Shown: positions 9,423 through 19,339 of the stretch, piece by piece | How positions within the stretch are numbered: position 1 is the stretch's first letter | How the letters are laid out: each line of letters opens with the position of its first letter | NCBI RefSeq assembly: GCF_002210435.1 | Contig: NZ_MZMV01000004.1 | Span: forward strand, 62,001 to 126,000 | Reading direction: 5' to 3' | Source of the DNA: Micromonospora wenchangensis | GTDB lineage: Bacteria > Actinomycetota > Actinomycetes > Mycobacteriales > Micromonosporaceae | Length of the DNA stretch: 64,000 nucleotides | Program-made: the position numbers and the translations under genes | Notes under the pieces: model-generated | The model's input: only the letters and a program-made list of their open reading frames with translations | Told to the model about the DNA's origin: nothing | The model's database searches: none

Positions 9423-11572
9423 CCGGCCGGCGACGGGTGCCGGTGGTGCTCCAGGTCGCCGCCACCGACTGTGGGCCCAGCGCGCTGGCCATGCTGCTCG
9501 CCGCCCACGGCCGGGCGGTCCCGGTGTCGTACCTGCGGGCCCGGCTCGACGTCGGCCGGGACGGCCTGAGCCTGCGCGACCTGCGCGACGAGGCGCAGCA
9601 GCACGGGCTGCGTTGCCGGGCGATCGCCCTGCCGGCGCTACGCGTGGACGCCACCCGGCTGGGCGAGCTGCCGATGCCGCTGCTGGCCCACTGGAACGGC
9701 GACCACTACCTGGTGGTGGAGCGGACCGGCCGCCACGGCGTCGACGTGGTCGACCCGGCCGTTGGCCGCCGACGGCTCTCCCCCGCCCAGTTCTGCGCCG
9801 GCACCACCGGGGTGGTGCTGCTGGCCGCACCCGACGGTCCCGCTCCGCCGGCACCGGCGGCACCGTCGCCGGTGCGCGACCTGCTGGTGCCGGTGCTGCG
9901 CCGGCACACCGGGCTGCTCGCGCTGCTGGCGGCGACCTCGGTGCTGCTCACCGCGACCGGCCTGGCCGTGCCGTGGGCGACCGCCGCGCTCATCGACGCC
10001 GCCGCGCCCCCGGCGGCGACCTGGCTCGCCGCCGTCGCCGCGCTGGCCCTGCTCACCGGGGCGTTGTCCCTGGCCCGGGGGCTGACCGTGACCAGCCTGC
10101 AACGGCGCATCGGCAGCCGGCTCGGCACCGAGACGGTGCACCGGCTGTTCGAGGTGGTCTACCGGTACTTCCACCGCCGGTCGGCCGGCGACCTGGTCGA
10201 CCGGGTCCGGGCGGTGGCCGGCGTCCGGGACCTGCTGGCGTCGGCGCTGGTCGCCACCGCCCTGGACGGGCTGCTGGTGGTCGGCTACCTGACCGTGGTG
10301 ACCGTGCTGGCGCCGGTGCTGGGGCTGGTGGCCGCCGCCGTGATCGCGGTGCAGGCGGGCACGGCGCTGTGGGTCGGCCGCCGCTCCGGCGCGCTGCAAC
10401 GGGAGGAACTGCTCGCCTCCGGTGAGGAGGCGGCCCGGCTCTCCGAGGCGGTGCAGGGCATGGCGGCGATCCGGGTCGCCGGGGCCCAGCAGCGGGTGCG
10501 GGAGCGCTGGCAGGAGTCGTTCGACCGGGGTGTGTCGGCGGCGCACCGGCTGGCCCGGCTGGCGGCGGTCTCGGACGCGCTGCTCGCCGCCTGGTCGATG
10601 GCGTGCCCGGTGCTGATGCTGCTGGTCGCGGTCCGGCAGGCCGACTCGCCGGGCCGGGCCGCCGGCCTGTCCGCGCTGGCGGTCGCCGCGATCACCCCGG
10701 CGGTCGCGCTGGCCCAGCGGCTGCCGTCGTTCACCCTGCTCGCCCCCACCATGGACCGGCTGGCCGACATCGTGGACGCACCTGTCGAGCAGCCCACCCC
10801 TGGTGCGCCCGCGCCCCGGCTGACCGGGCTGGTCACCCTCACCAGGGTGGGTTTCCGGTACGACCGGCGCTCGCCCTGGGCGCTGCGCGACGTCACCGCC
10901 GTGATCCGGCCCGGCAGCAAGGTGGCGGTGGTGGGCGGCTCCGGCAGCGGCAAGAGCACCCTGGTCGGCCTGCTGACCGGCCTGTACGCCCCGACCGAGG
11001 GCCGCATCCACGTCGACGGCCACGACCTCGCCACGCTTGACCTGTCCTCGGTGCGCCGGCAGATCGGGGTGGTCCTGCAGGAGACCTACCTCGGCGCGGG
11101 CACCCTGCGCGAGGCGTTGACGCTGTCCCGCCCGGACGCCTCCGACGCGGCCGTCGACCGGGCGGTCCGGCTGGCCGCGCTGCACGACGACGTGGCGGCC
11201 CTGCCGATGGGGCTGCACACCCACCTCGGCGACGGCGGTGTCGGACTGTCCGGCGGGCAGCGGCAGCGGGTCGCGCTGGCCCGCGCGTTGCTGGCCGACC
11301 CGGCCCTGCTCATCCTGGACGAGGCGACAAGCGCGCTGGACACGGTGACGGAGGCGGCCGTCGAGGCGAGCCTGCGGACGCTGCCGGTGACCCGGCTGGT
11401 GATCGCGCACCGGCTGTCGACGGTCGCGGACGCCGACCTGGTGCTGGTGCTCGACCGGGGACGGCTGGTGGAGAGCGGACCGCCGGGGGTGCTGCTGGCC
11501 GCCGGTGGGCCGTTCGCCCGACTGGCCGGGGTGCCCGGCGCGGCCCGGCCCTGGCCCGACCCGGTCCGCTGA
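9419..11572 (+). CDS. Peptidase-containing ABC exporter (C39 protease, membrane and ATPase domains)
   Basis: This 717-aa protein has three domains. The C39 cysteine peptidase (about residues 1-140) has its catalytic Cys in ATDCGPSAL and its His in HWNGDHYLVV. A transmembrane domain of about six helices (about 160-450) follows. The nucleotide-binding domain (about 480-715) has Walker A GGSGSGKST, signature LSGGQRQR and Walker B LLILDEATSALD. PCAT-type transporters cut leaders after Gly-Gly while exporting the core, matching the LGG site of the peptide at 7208. The GTG at 9419 overlaps the upstream stop by 4 bp and places the peptidase Cys about 17 residues in. It ends 5 bp before a convergent gene. 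Confidence 0.9.
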   Translation: MTGRRRVPVVLQVAATDCGPSALAMLLAAHGRAVPVSYLRARLDVGRDGLSLRDLRDEAQQHGLRCRAIALPALRVDATRLGELPMPLLAHWNGDHYLVVERTGRHGVDVVDPAVGRRRLSPAQFCAGTTGVVLLAAPDGPAPPAPAAPSPVRDLLVPVLRRHTGLLALLAATSVLLTATGLAVPWATAALIDAAAPPAATWLAAVAALALLTGALSLARGLTVTSLQRRIGSRLGTETVHRLFEVVYRYFHRRSAGDLVDRVRAVAGVRDLLASALVATALDGLLVVGYLTVVTVLAPVLGLVAAAVIAVQAGTALWVGRRSGALQREELLASGEEAARLSEAVQGMAAIRVAGAQQRVRERWQESFDRGVSAAHRLARLAAVSDALLAAWSMACPVLMLLVAVRQADSPGRAAGLSALAVAAITPAVALAQRLPSFTLLAPTMDRLADIVDAPVEQPTPGAPAPRLTGLVTLTRVGFRYDRRSPWALRDVTAVIRPGSKVAVVGGSGSGKSTLVGLLTGLYAPTEGRIHVDGHDLATLDLSSVRRQIGVVLQETYLGAGTLREALTLSRPDASDAAVDRAVRLAALHDDVAALPMGLHTHLGDGGVGLSGGQRQRVALARALLADPALLILDEATSALDTVTEAAVEASLRTLPVTRLVIAHRLSTVADADLVLVLDRGRLVESGPPGVLLAAGGPFARLAGVPGAARPWPDPVR

Positions 11573-11577
11573 GCCGG

Positions 11578-12273
11578 TCACGGCGCGTGCGGGACGGCGG
11601 CGAACTCGACGAGGTCGAGGCGGCCGTGGACGGGCACGTAACGGGTGAGTGAGGTGTTGGCGACCGGGGTGGTGGCGAGGATCGCGTCGAGGTCGGCGAA
11701 CGACAGCCCCTCCAGGACGTGCCGGGCGGCGACGACCACGGCGTCGTGGGCCACCACCCACACCCGCCGGCCGGCGTGCCGGCGGTGCAGGTCGGCCAGG
11801 GCGGCGCGGACGCGGGCGGCGACGTCGTCGAACGTCTCGCCGCCGGGTGGCCGGTAGGCGTGGAGGCCGTCGGCGGCGAGCCGGGCCGCCTCGGCGGGGA
11901 ACCGTTCGGCGATCATGAGCGGGGTCAGGAGTTCCAGCTCGCCCATGAGCCGGTCGACCAGCCGCCCGTCGAGGTCGACCGGGGCCGGGGCGACACCGAG
12001 GGCGGCAACGGTGTCCGCCACCCGCGCCCAGGTCTGCCGGGCCCGCCGGTACGGGGAGCAGACCACGTGGTCGGGACGCCGGTCGGCGGGTTGCGCCGCG
12101 AGCCAGCGGCCGAGCCGGGTGGCCTGTCGCCGGCCCAGCGGCGACAGCGGGACGTCGGCGTCGCGCCCGGTGAGCCCGTGGGTGGCGACGCCCCGCGCGT
12201 GGGCCTCGGCGAACGCGACGTTGGCGACGCTCTGCCCGTGCCGGACGATGGTCAGCTCCGCGACGGTGTCCAC
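11578..12273 (-). CDS. Histidine phosphatase (phosphoglycerate mutase-like) family protein
   Basis: This 231-aa protein carries the RHG signature near the N-terminus (ELTIVRHGQSVANVAF, catalytic His about residue 11) and the second conserved His in VWVVAHDAVVVAARH, plus PLSPLGRRQATRLGRWL. It is a cytosolic phosphomonoesterase of unknown substrate, and the family ranges from mutases to housecleaning phosphatases. The GTG at 12273 is used because it puts the RHG motif at its usual distance; an upstream extension would be Pro/Arg-rich and run into the promoter of the divergent CE4 gene. It is convergent with the exporter and probably unrelated to the RiPP pathway. Confidence 0.85.
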   Translation of the reverse strand: MDTVAELTIVRHGQSVANVAFAEAHARGVATHGLTGRDADVPLSPLGRRQATRLGRWLAAQPADRRPDHVVCSPYRRARQTWARVADTVAALGVAPAPVDLDGRLVDRLMGELELLTPLMIAERFPAEAARLAADGLHAYRPPGGETFDDVAARVRAALADLHRRHAGRRVWVVAHDAVVVAARHVLEGLSFADLDAILATTPVANTSLTRYVPVHGRLDLVEFAAVPHAP

Positions 12274-12367
12274 GGCTCCACTGTGCGGCGGTAGCCGGCG
12301 CGGGGCGACCCGGGACGGCGGGGGCGACGGCGGTACGCGGCCGTCCCGACCACCCCGACCTGACACG

Positions 12368-12420
12368 TTTCCGAAAAGTTTCCGAAAGTCGTTGACGCGT
12401 TCGAAATCCCGCTGCAATAC
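12368..12420 (+). promoter_or_regulatory. Promoter with duplicated TTTCCGAAA operator upstream of the CE4 gene
   Basis: TTTCCGAAA occurs at 12368-12376 and again at 12379-12387, centres 11 bp apart, directly before a -35-like TTGACG (12392-12397) and, after 17 bp, a -10-like CAATAC (12415-12420). Similar GAAA/TTTC palindromic repeats occur upstream of actinomycete xylan and cellulose genes. The placement suggests binding on one DNA face just upstream of the polymerase. Confidence 0.5.
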
Positions 12421-12496
12421 TCCGATTCACAGCGACATCAATGCATCTCGATAGAACCCCCGCCCCAGGTAGCACCGCCCCCAGGAGGACCTGCGC

Positions 12497-13555
12497 ATGA
12501 TCTCCAGCACCGGTGGCTCCGGCCACCCGTCCCGCTCCCGAGCCTCCCGCCTGACCGTCCGGCTGGCGGTGCTCGCCACCACCGTGGCGCTGGGCGCCGT
12601 CGGCGTCGCGGTCTCCGCCACCCCGTCCAGCGCCGCCGCCTGCAACGGCTACGTCGGTCTCACCTTCGACGACGGCCCGACCGGCAGCACCGGCACGCTG
12701 CTGAACGTGCTGCGTGCCAACAACGTCCGGGCGACCATGTTCAACGTCGGGCAGAACGTCCAGGGCAACCCGTCCGCCGCCCGGGCTCAGGTCGACGCCG
12801 GCATGTGGATCGGCAACCACAGCTGGAACCACGCGCACATGACCTCGATGGGTCAGAGCCAGATGCAGTCCGACCTCTCCCAGACCAACTCGGCGATCCA
12901 GTCGGCGACCGGCGTACGGCCGCAGTTGTTCCGCCCGCCCTACGGCGAGACCAACTCGACCCTCCAGTCGGTCGCCTCGTCGCTCGGCATGCGCCAGGTG
13001 ATCTGGGACGTCGACTCCCAGGACTGGAACGGCGCGAGCGTCAGCCAGATCGTCTCCAACGCCGGCCGGCTCCAGGACGGCCAGGTGATCCTGATGCACG
13101 ACGGCATCCAGAACACCCGCGACGCGATCCCGCAGATCATGGCCAACCTGAACAGCCGCGGCCTCTGCCCCGGCATGATCTCGCCGAGCACCGGCCGGGC
13201 GGTGGCCCCGGACGGCACCCCGCCGACCGGTACCCCGACCACCCCGCCCACCGGCACCCCGACCACCCCGCCGGCCGGTGGCGGGTGCACCGCGACGGCG
13301 ACGTACCCCAACGTGTGGGGCGACCGGTACAACACCTCGGTGACGGTCCAGGGCGGCAGCAACTGGACGGTGGTGGTCGCGCTGACCGCGCCGCAGCGGG
13401 TCAACACCACCTGGAACGGCACCCCCAGCTGGGACAGCTCCGGTTACGTGATGACGATGCGGTCCAACGGCAGCGGCAACACCTTCGGCTTCACCACGAT
13501 GATGAACGGCAACAGCAGCGCCCGGCCGCAGATCCGCTCCTGCACCGCGAGCTGA
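12497..13555 (+). CDS. Secreted CE4 polysaccharide deacetylase (acetylxylan esterase-like) with CBM2
   Basis: This 352-aa precursor has a signal peptide (about residues 1-45), a NodB/CE4 domain (about 48-235) and, after a TGTPTTPP linker, a C-terminal CBM2-like module of about 90 residues. The metal-binding Asp-His-His set is visible as TFDDGP (about 55) and NHSWNHAHM (about 107-111). Further motifs are RPPYGETNST, VIWDVDSQDW and VILMHDG. The catalytic domain closely resembles Streptomyces acetylxylan esterase AxeA, so O-deacetylation of xylan is likeliest; chitin is an alternative. The ATG at 12497 follows GGAGGACC. A perfect hairpin ends the unit. It complements the nearby GH10 xylanase. 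Confidence 0.9.
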   Translation: MISSTGGSGHPSRSRASRLTVRLAVLATTVALGAVGVAVSATPSSAAACNGYVGLTFDDGPTGSTGTLLNVLRANNVRATMFNVGQNVQGNPSAARAQVDAGMWIGNHSWNHAHMTSMGQSQMQSDLSQTNSAIQSATGVRPQLFRPPYGETNSTLQSVASSLGMRQVIWDVDSQDWNGASVSQIVSNAGRLQDGQVILMHDGIQNTRDAIPQIMANLNSRGLCPGMISPSTGRAVAPDGTPPTGTPTTPPTGTPTTPPAGGGCTATATYPNVWGDRYNTSVTVQGGSNWTVVVALTAPQRVNTTWNGTPSWDSSGYVMTMRSNGSGNTFGFTTMMNGNSSARPQIRSCTAS

Positions 13556-13620
13556 CCGACGGACGGCCGCGAGCCACGGGCCCCCGGGCCGTACCGCCCT
13601 CCGGCCCGTCCGCGACCACC

Positions 13621-13655
13621 GGCCCTCCCCGGACGCCTGGCGTCCGGGGAGGGCC
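13621..13655 (+). terminator. Hairpin terminator of the CE4 deacetylase gene
   Basis: A perfect 15-bp stem (13621-13635 paired with 13641-13655, GGCCCTCCCCGGACG and its complement) with a 5-base loop lies 66 bp after the stop codon. Confidence 0.8.
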
Positions 13656-13683
13656 GCCGCGTACCCGCCCGTCGAGGTGGGCT

Positions 13684-13718
13684 CCGAAACTATCGGGTAA
13701 CACGCTCGAAACTACCGG
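13684..13718 (+). promoter_or_regulatory. Repeated CGAAACT-type operator candidate upstream of the polyester hydrolase gene
   Basis: CCGAAACTATCGGG (13684-13697, an imperfect palindrome) and TCGAAACTACCGG (13706-13718) sit 22 bp apart, two helical turns, about 105-135 bp before the gene start. They resemble the GAAA/TTTC repeats upstream of the CE4 gene, so both may be read by the same carbohydrate-responsive regulator. Confidence 0.4.
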
Positions 13719-13749
13719 TTGAAAACCCCGGGATTACCTGCCAACCTGA

Positions 13750-15243
<1,494 letters not shown>

Positions 15244-15288
15244 CGGTCCGCCCGGCCCCGGCCGGCGACCGTCTCCGCACCACGCGGA

Positions 15289-15329
15289 CCGTGCCGGTGT
15301 CCCCCGTACCCGGGGTGGCACCGGCACGG
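15289..15329 (+). terminator. Hairpin terminator of the polyester hydrolase gene
   Basis: An 11-bp stem (CCGTGCCGGTG at 15289-15299 with CACCGGCACGG at 15319-15329) encloses an inner CCCC/GGGG stem, about 45 bp after the stop. Confidence 0.75.
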
Positions 15330-15427
15330 CCGTACGCCGCGTAGGTGACTTCCGCTCGGATCCGGGCGTTCGCTCCGCTAATCGACGTTGGCGGGACAAG
15401 CCGTGTCCGGTTTGCGAGGCTTATCGG

Positions 15428-17866
15428 GTGCGGAGGGATGATCCCGCGCCACACCCGACAGCCGGGGGTCGGCGTCTGGTGGCCCGTGACCCCGGGGCCA
15501 TCGGCGATGTGAGCTGGGTCGAGCTCTTCGTCGATCTGCTCTTCGTGTTCGCGTTCCTGGCCGTCACCACGCTGATGGGCGAGCATTTCAGCCCCCTCGG
15601 GCTGGTCCAGGGCGCGCTCGTGATCCTGCTCATCTGGCACTGCTGGACGCCGTGCGTCTGGCTCGGCAACGTGGTGCACCTCGACCGGGGGATCATGCCC
15701 CCGGTCATGCTCGGCATCTCCGCCGCCCTGCTGGTGATCGGGGTCGCGATACCCGAGGCGTTCACCGACCGGCCGGGCGGGCTGCCCGGCCCACTGGTGC
15801 TGATCTGCGGCTATCTGCTCATCCGGGCGACCACCATGGTCGTCCTGACCTTCGTCCGCCACCGGGGCGAGAGTGGACGGCGGTCGGCGGGCGTCGCCTG
15901 GTTGATCTTCATCGCCGGCGGGCTGGTGCTGCTCGCCTCCGCCCTGGTGCCGCCCCTGCTGCCGCCGCACGTCGACCCCGCACTGGTGCAGGTGGCGCTG
16001 TTCGCGGGCGCTCTCCTGATCGACTCTCTCATCCTCGTGGTGGCCAGCAGGGGCGGCTGGCGGGTCGTCTCGCCGTGGCACCTGGCCGAACGGCACGCCC
16101 TGATCGTGCTCATCGCGCTCGGCGAGACCATCATCTCGATCGGCGCCAGCGAGGGGCTCGGGGTGGACCGCCCGGTGACCTCCCAGTTGGCCGTCGGGGC
16201 CGTGCTGGGCATCACCGTGGTCTTCGCGCTGTGGTGGAGCTACTTCGACCTGGCCAAGGTGATCATCGAACGGGCCCTGAAGGCCAGCGCCGGCAGGGCC
16301 CGCGCCCGGGTCGGTCGCGATGTCTACAGCGGGCTGCACCTGCCGATGATCGGCGGGTTGATCTTCTTCGCGCTGGGACTCAAACACCTCAACACGCACA
16401 CCACCCCGAAGAGCAACCATCCGTGGCCGTCGGCCGGCATCGCCGTCCTGTACGGCGGCGTGCTGCTCTACCTGGGGGCGCTCGTCGCGGTGGAGTGGCG
16501 GTCGGTCCGGCTGCTGGGTCGGGGTCCGCTGACGGGGGTGGCGCTGCTGACGGCGCTGCTGACGGTGGTCGGTCGGATAACCGAGGTGCAGGCGCTTGTG
16601 GTGCTGGTCGTCGCCACATGCGCGATGTTGGTGCTGGACAACACCGCCTTCCGGCAGCGGCACCGGCAGCTCCACGAGGCGGTCGAGTCGGAGAAGATCC
16701 ATGTCGGGACGGTCGACCCCCGGGAACTCTTCGTCGACCTCGTGTTCGTGTACGCCTTCATCGAGGTCACCGCGTTGATGAACCGCTTCCCGACCCTGCT
16801 CGGGCTGGCCCAGGGCATGATCCTGCTGGCCCTGCTCTGGTGGGCCTGGACGTCGTACACCTGGCTCGCCAACGCCGTCCGGCACGACAGCACGGTGGTA
16901 CGGCTGAGCACGGCGGGCATCATGACCGCGGTGCTGCTGATCGGCCTGGCGATCCCGCAGGCCTTCGTCCCCCTGCCCGACAGCCTGCCCGGCCCGCTGC
17001 TGGTCATCGGGTGTTACATCGCCATCCAGCTCATGCAGGCGTTGATCTTCCGGCAGATCGTCCGGGAGAACTCCGACCTGCACGGCGCCCGCAACCGGTT
17101 CCTTGCCACCGGGGCGACCATCGTCATCCTGCTGGCGATCGCCGTCGTCGAGCTGACCGCCCCCGACACGGTGACCCGGCACCCCGCCATGACGCTGCCC
17201 TGGGTGGCCGCGCTGCTCGTGCAGTACGTCGCCGGGTACCGGGCCGGTGGGCGGCTGTGGCGGATCAGGCTGGTGCGGCACTGGGCCGACCGGCACGCCC
17301 TGGTCATCCTGATCGCCTTCGGCGAGGCGGTCCTCTCCGTCGGTGTCGCGATCGACGACGAACCGATCGCCGCGCCCACGTTGGTGGTCGTCGTCGCGTC
17401 CGTGGTCGCCCTCGGCACCATCTGGTGGAGTTACTTCACCGGCATCGACGCGGCCCGGATCGCCCTCGGGGAGTACGAGGGGGACCGCCGGATCCGCGCC
17501 GCGCGGGACGCGTACACCTATCTGCACCTGCCGATGGTGGCCGGCATCGTCCTGGTCGCCTACGGCCTGCACCAGACCCTGGCCGCGTCCCAGGACCGGG
17601 ACAGTGCCCTGCTGGGTCACTACACGTTGTTCCTCGGCGTGGCGTTGTACCTGTTCAGCAACCAGATGTTCTGGCTGCGGATCTTCCGGACCGTCAGTCC
17701 CCACCGGCTCGTCGGCGCGGGCATGGTCACCGTCCTGGCACCGGTGACCGTCGCCCTGCCGTCCGTCGTCTCACTGGTGCTGCTGACCGTCCTCGGCGTC
17801 GTCTTCGCCGTCGTCGAGGCGGTGCAGGCAGGTGACCCACGGACCCGCCGGCCCGCCCGGACGTGA
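15428..17866 (+). CDS. Tandem-duplicated low-temperature-requirement A (LtrA) family membrane protein
   Basis: The 812-aa product contains two LtrA-like halves of about 400 residues. The family's opening motif appears twice, as SWVELFVDLLFVFAF (about residue 28) and PRELFVDLVFVYAF (about 435). The mid-domain signature also recurs, as ADRHALVILIAFGEAV in the second half and AERHALIVLIALGETI in the first. Each half has many hydrophobic segments, so roughly 20 membrane helices are expected. LtrA proteins are single units of about 400 residues with no firmly known biochemical role. The GTG at 15428 lacks a clear ribosome binding site, so the start is less certain than the frame. The gene is convergent with the FnIII-CBM2 gene. 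Confidence 0.85.
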   Translation: MRRDDPAPHPTAGGRRLVARDPGAIGDVSWVELFVDLLFVFAFLAVTTLMGEHFSPLGLVQGALVILLIWHCWTPCVWLGNVVHLDRGIMPPVMLGISAALLVIGVAIPEAFTDRPGGLPGPLVLICGYLLIRATTMVVLTFVRHRGESGRRSAGVAWLIFIAGGLVLLASALVPPLLPPHVDPALVQVALFAGALLIDSLILVVASRGGWRVVSPWHLAERHALIVLIALGETIISIGASEGLGVDRPVTSQLAVGAVLGITVVFALWWSYFDLAKVIIERALKASAGRARARVGRDVYSGLHLPMIGGLIFFALGLKHLNTHTTPKSNHPWPSAGIAVLYGGVLLYLGALVAVEWRSVRLLGRGPLTGVALLTALLTVVGRITEVQALVVLVVATCAMLVLDNTAFRQRHRQLHEAVESEKIHVGTVDPRELFVDLVFVYAFIEVTALMNRFPTLLGLAQGMILLALLWWAWTSYTWLANAVRHDSTVVRLSTAGIMTAVLLIGLAIPQAFVPLPDSLPGPLLVIGCYIAIQLMQALIFRQIVRENSDLHGARNRFLATGATIVILLAIAVVELTAPDTVTRHPAMTLPWVAALLVQYVAGYRAGGRLWRIRLVRHWADRHALVILIAFGEAVLSVGVAIDDEPIAAPTLVVVVASVVALGTIWWSYFTGIDAARIALGEYEGDRRIRAARDAYTYLHLPMVAGIVLVAYGLHQTLAASQDRDSALLGHYTLFLGVALYLFSNQMFWLRIFRTVSPHRLVGAGMVTVLAPVTVALPSVVSLVLLTVLGVVFAVVEAVQAGDPRTRRPART

Positions 17867-17896
17867 CCCGGGTCCGCCGGCCCGCCGGTGCGGGGC

Positions 17897-19123
17897 TCAG
17901 CCGAGCGTGCAGGGGCCGCCGTTGAGCGCGAAGCCGGTCGGCGGCGCGTTGCTGGCGTTCCAGCTGCCCTGGATGCCGAAGCTGACCGAGCCGTTCGCCG
18001 GGACGACGCGGTTCCAGTCGACGTTGCGGGCCGTCACCGAGGCCCCGCTCTGGCTGGTCGTCGCGTTCCAGGCGGAGGTGATCCGCTGGTCCCCCCGGAA
18101 GCCGAAGGTGAGCGTCCAGCCCTCCACCGGCGTGGTCGCGGTGTTCTGGACCGTCACGACGGTGACGAACCCGCCCTGCCACTCGGACTGGTTCTGGTAG
18201 GTCACCCGGCAGGTGGGCGGCGGCGGCATCGGCGTCGTCGGCGGGGTGGGCGTCGTCGGCGCGTAGACCGTGTTGGAGGCGATCGAGACGTTGCCGGCCG
18301 CGTCCCGGGCCCGCACGTAGAACTGGTAACGCAGCGGCGTCGACGGCGGCGGTGGCGGCGGGAGCGCGATCGTGTACGTAGTCGTGGGCACGGTGGCGAC
18401 CAGGAACGAGGTGAACCAGCCGTCGAAGCGGTAGACGTTGTAGCCGCTCACCCCGACGTCGTCGGTCGACGGCGACCAGGAGAGCGTGGCGGTCGAGTCG
18501 GTCACGTCGCCGAGGGTCAGCTTCTGCGGGGCGCTCGGTGGGGTGGTGTCCGGCCCGGTGTCGGTGACCGGGGTGACCACGGTCACCGGCTCCGACGCCA
18601 GCGAGCGGTGCCCGACGACGTCCCGGGCGGAGACCCGGAACGAGTACTGCCGGCCCGCGCTGATGTAGTTGCTGATCGTGGTGGTGGTGACGTTGCCGAC
18701 GCTCGCCGACATGACGACGTCGTCGAAGGGGCTGTAGTACGTGATGTCGTAGCCGGCGATGGCGCAGCAGCCGGGGGCCGCAGCCGTCCAGGTGAGGGTG
18801 ACGGACCCCGTACGGACCTGGCTGGCGGTGACGTTCGTGGGCACGCCCGGCGGGAAGGGCGAGGTGTCAGGTGTGCCCGGCGGGGTGGTGGGTGCCGCGG
18901 TCGGCGGCGGCGTCGTGGCCGTTCCCGTCAGGGGCGCCGCGGCGGGTGCGGGCGCGACCCCGGGGAGTCCACCGGCGGCCGGTGCGTGGGGCGTCGTGGT
19001 TCCGGCGTCGGCGGCCGGTACGGCCATCGACCCCATACCGAACACGGCGACCGACGAGACGACGGCGGCGAGCAGACCGGGCCGCACGCGGCGGCGCGGC
19101 ACGGACGAACGGACCCCTGACAT
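17897..19123 (-). CDS. Secreted FnIII-FnIII-CBM2 protein without a recognised catalytic domain
   Basis: This 408-aa protein has a signal peptide (about residues 1-40), a Pro/Ala/Thr-rich spacer, two fibronectin type III domains (about 95-185 with VTLTWTAAAPG, and about 195-290 with ATLSWSPSTDDVGVSGYNVY), a PTTP linker and a C-terminal CBM2 (about 305-408, with SEWQGGFVTVV and GWTLTFGF). No glycosidase, esterase or oxidase motif was found in the remaining sequence, so it is likely a substrate-binding accessory protein. The ATG at 19123 begins the signal peptide. It is divergent from the vWA gene across 216 bp, in which a consensus -35 (TTGACA, reverse strand, 19160-19155) is visible without a convincing -10. 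Confidence 0.8.
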   Translation of the reverse strand: MSGVRSSVPRRRVRPGLLAAVVSSVAVFGMGSMAVPAADAGTTTPHAPAAGGLPGVAPAPAAAPLTGTATTPPPTAAPTTPPGTPDTSPFPPGVPTNVTASQVRTGSVTLTWTAAAPGCCAIAGYDITYYSPFDDVVMSASVGNVTTTTISNYISAGRQYSFRVSARDVVGHRSLASEPVTVVTPVTDTGPDTTPPSAPQKLTLGDVTDSTATLSWSPSTDDVGVSGYNVYRFDGWFTSFLVATVPTTTYTIALPPPPPPSTPLRYQFYVRARDAAGNVSIASNTVYAPTTPTPPTTPMPPPPTCRVTYQNQSEWQGGFVTVVTVQNTATTPVEGWTLTFGFRGDQRITSAWNATTSQSGASVTARNVDWNRVVPANGSVSFGIQGSWNASNAPPTGFALNGGPCTLG

Positions 19124-19339
19124 ACGTCAACCGTGCGGCAGCACATCGATGGTTGTCAACGACTTGCACCATCCGGTGCGCGGATCCGGCCCGCCTCGGC
19201 CCGACCGGGTCCGACGCCGGCCGCGCGACCGGTCCGGACCGCGCCGACGACCGCCGGACGGTGCGTCGCGGACCGCCATCGCCACATAGACACACAGTGT
19301 TACGTTGAGCTCGTCCACTGACGACGGTTGGGGGTACGC

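Noticed and set aside
9638-13099. A reverse-strand open frame of about 1150 codons across the exporter and deacetylase genes
   Set aside because: It is antisense to several well-supported genes, is rich in Arg, Gly, Pro and Gln as GC-rich shadow frames are, and shows no domain motif.
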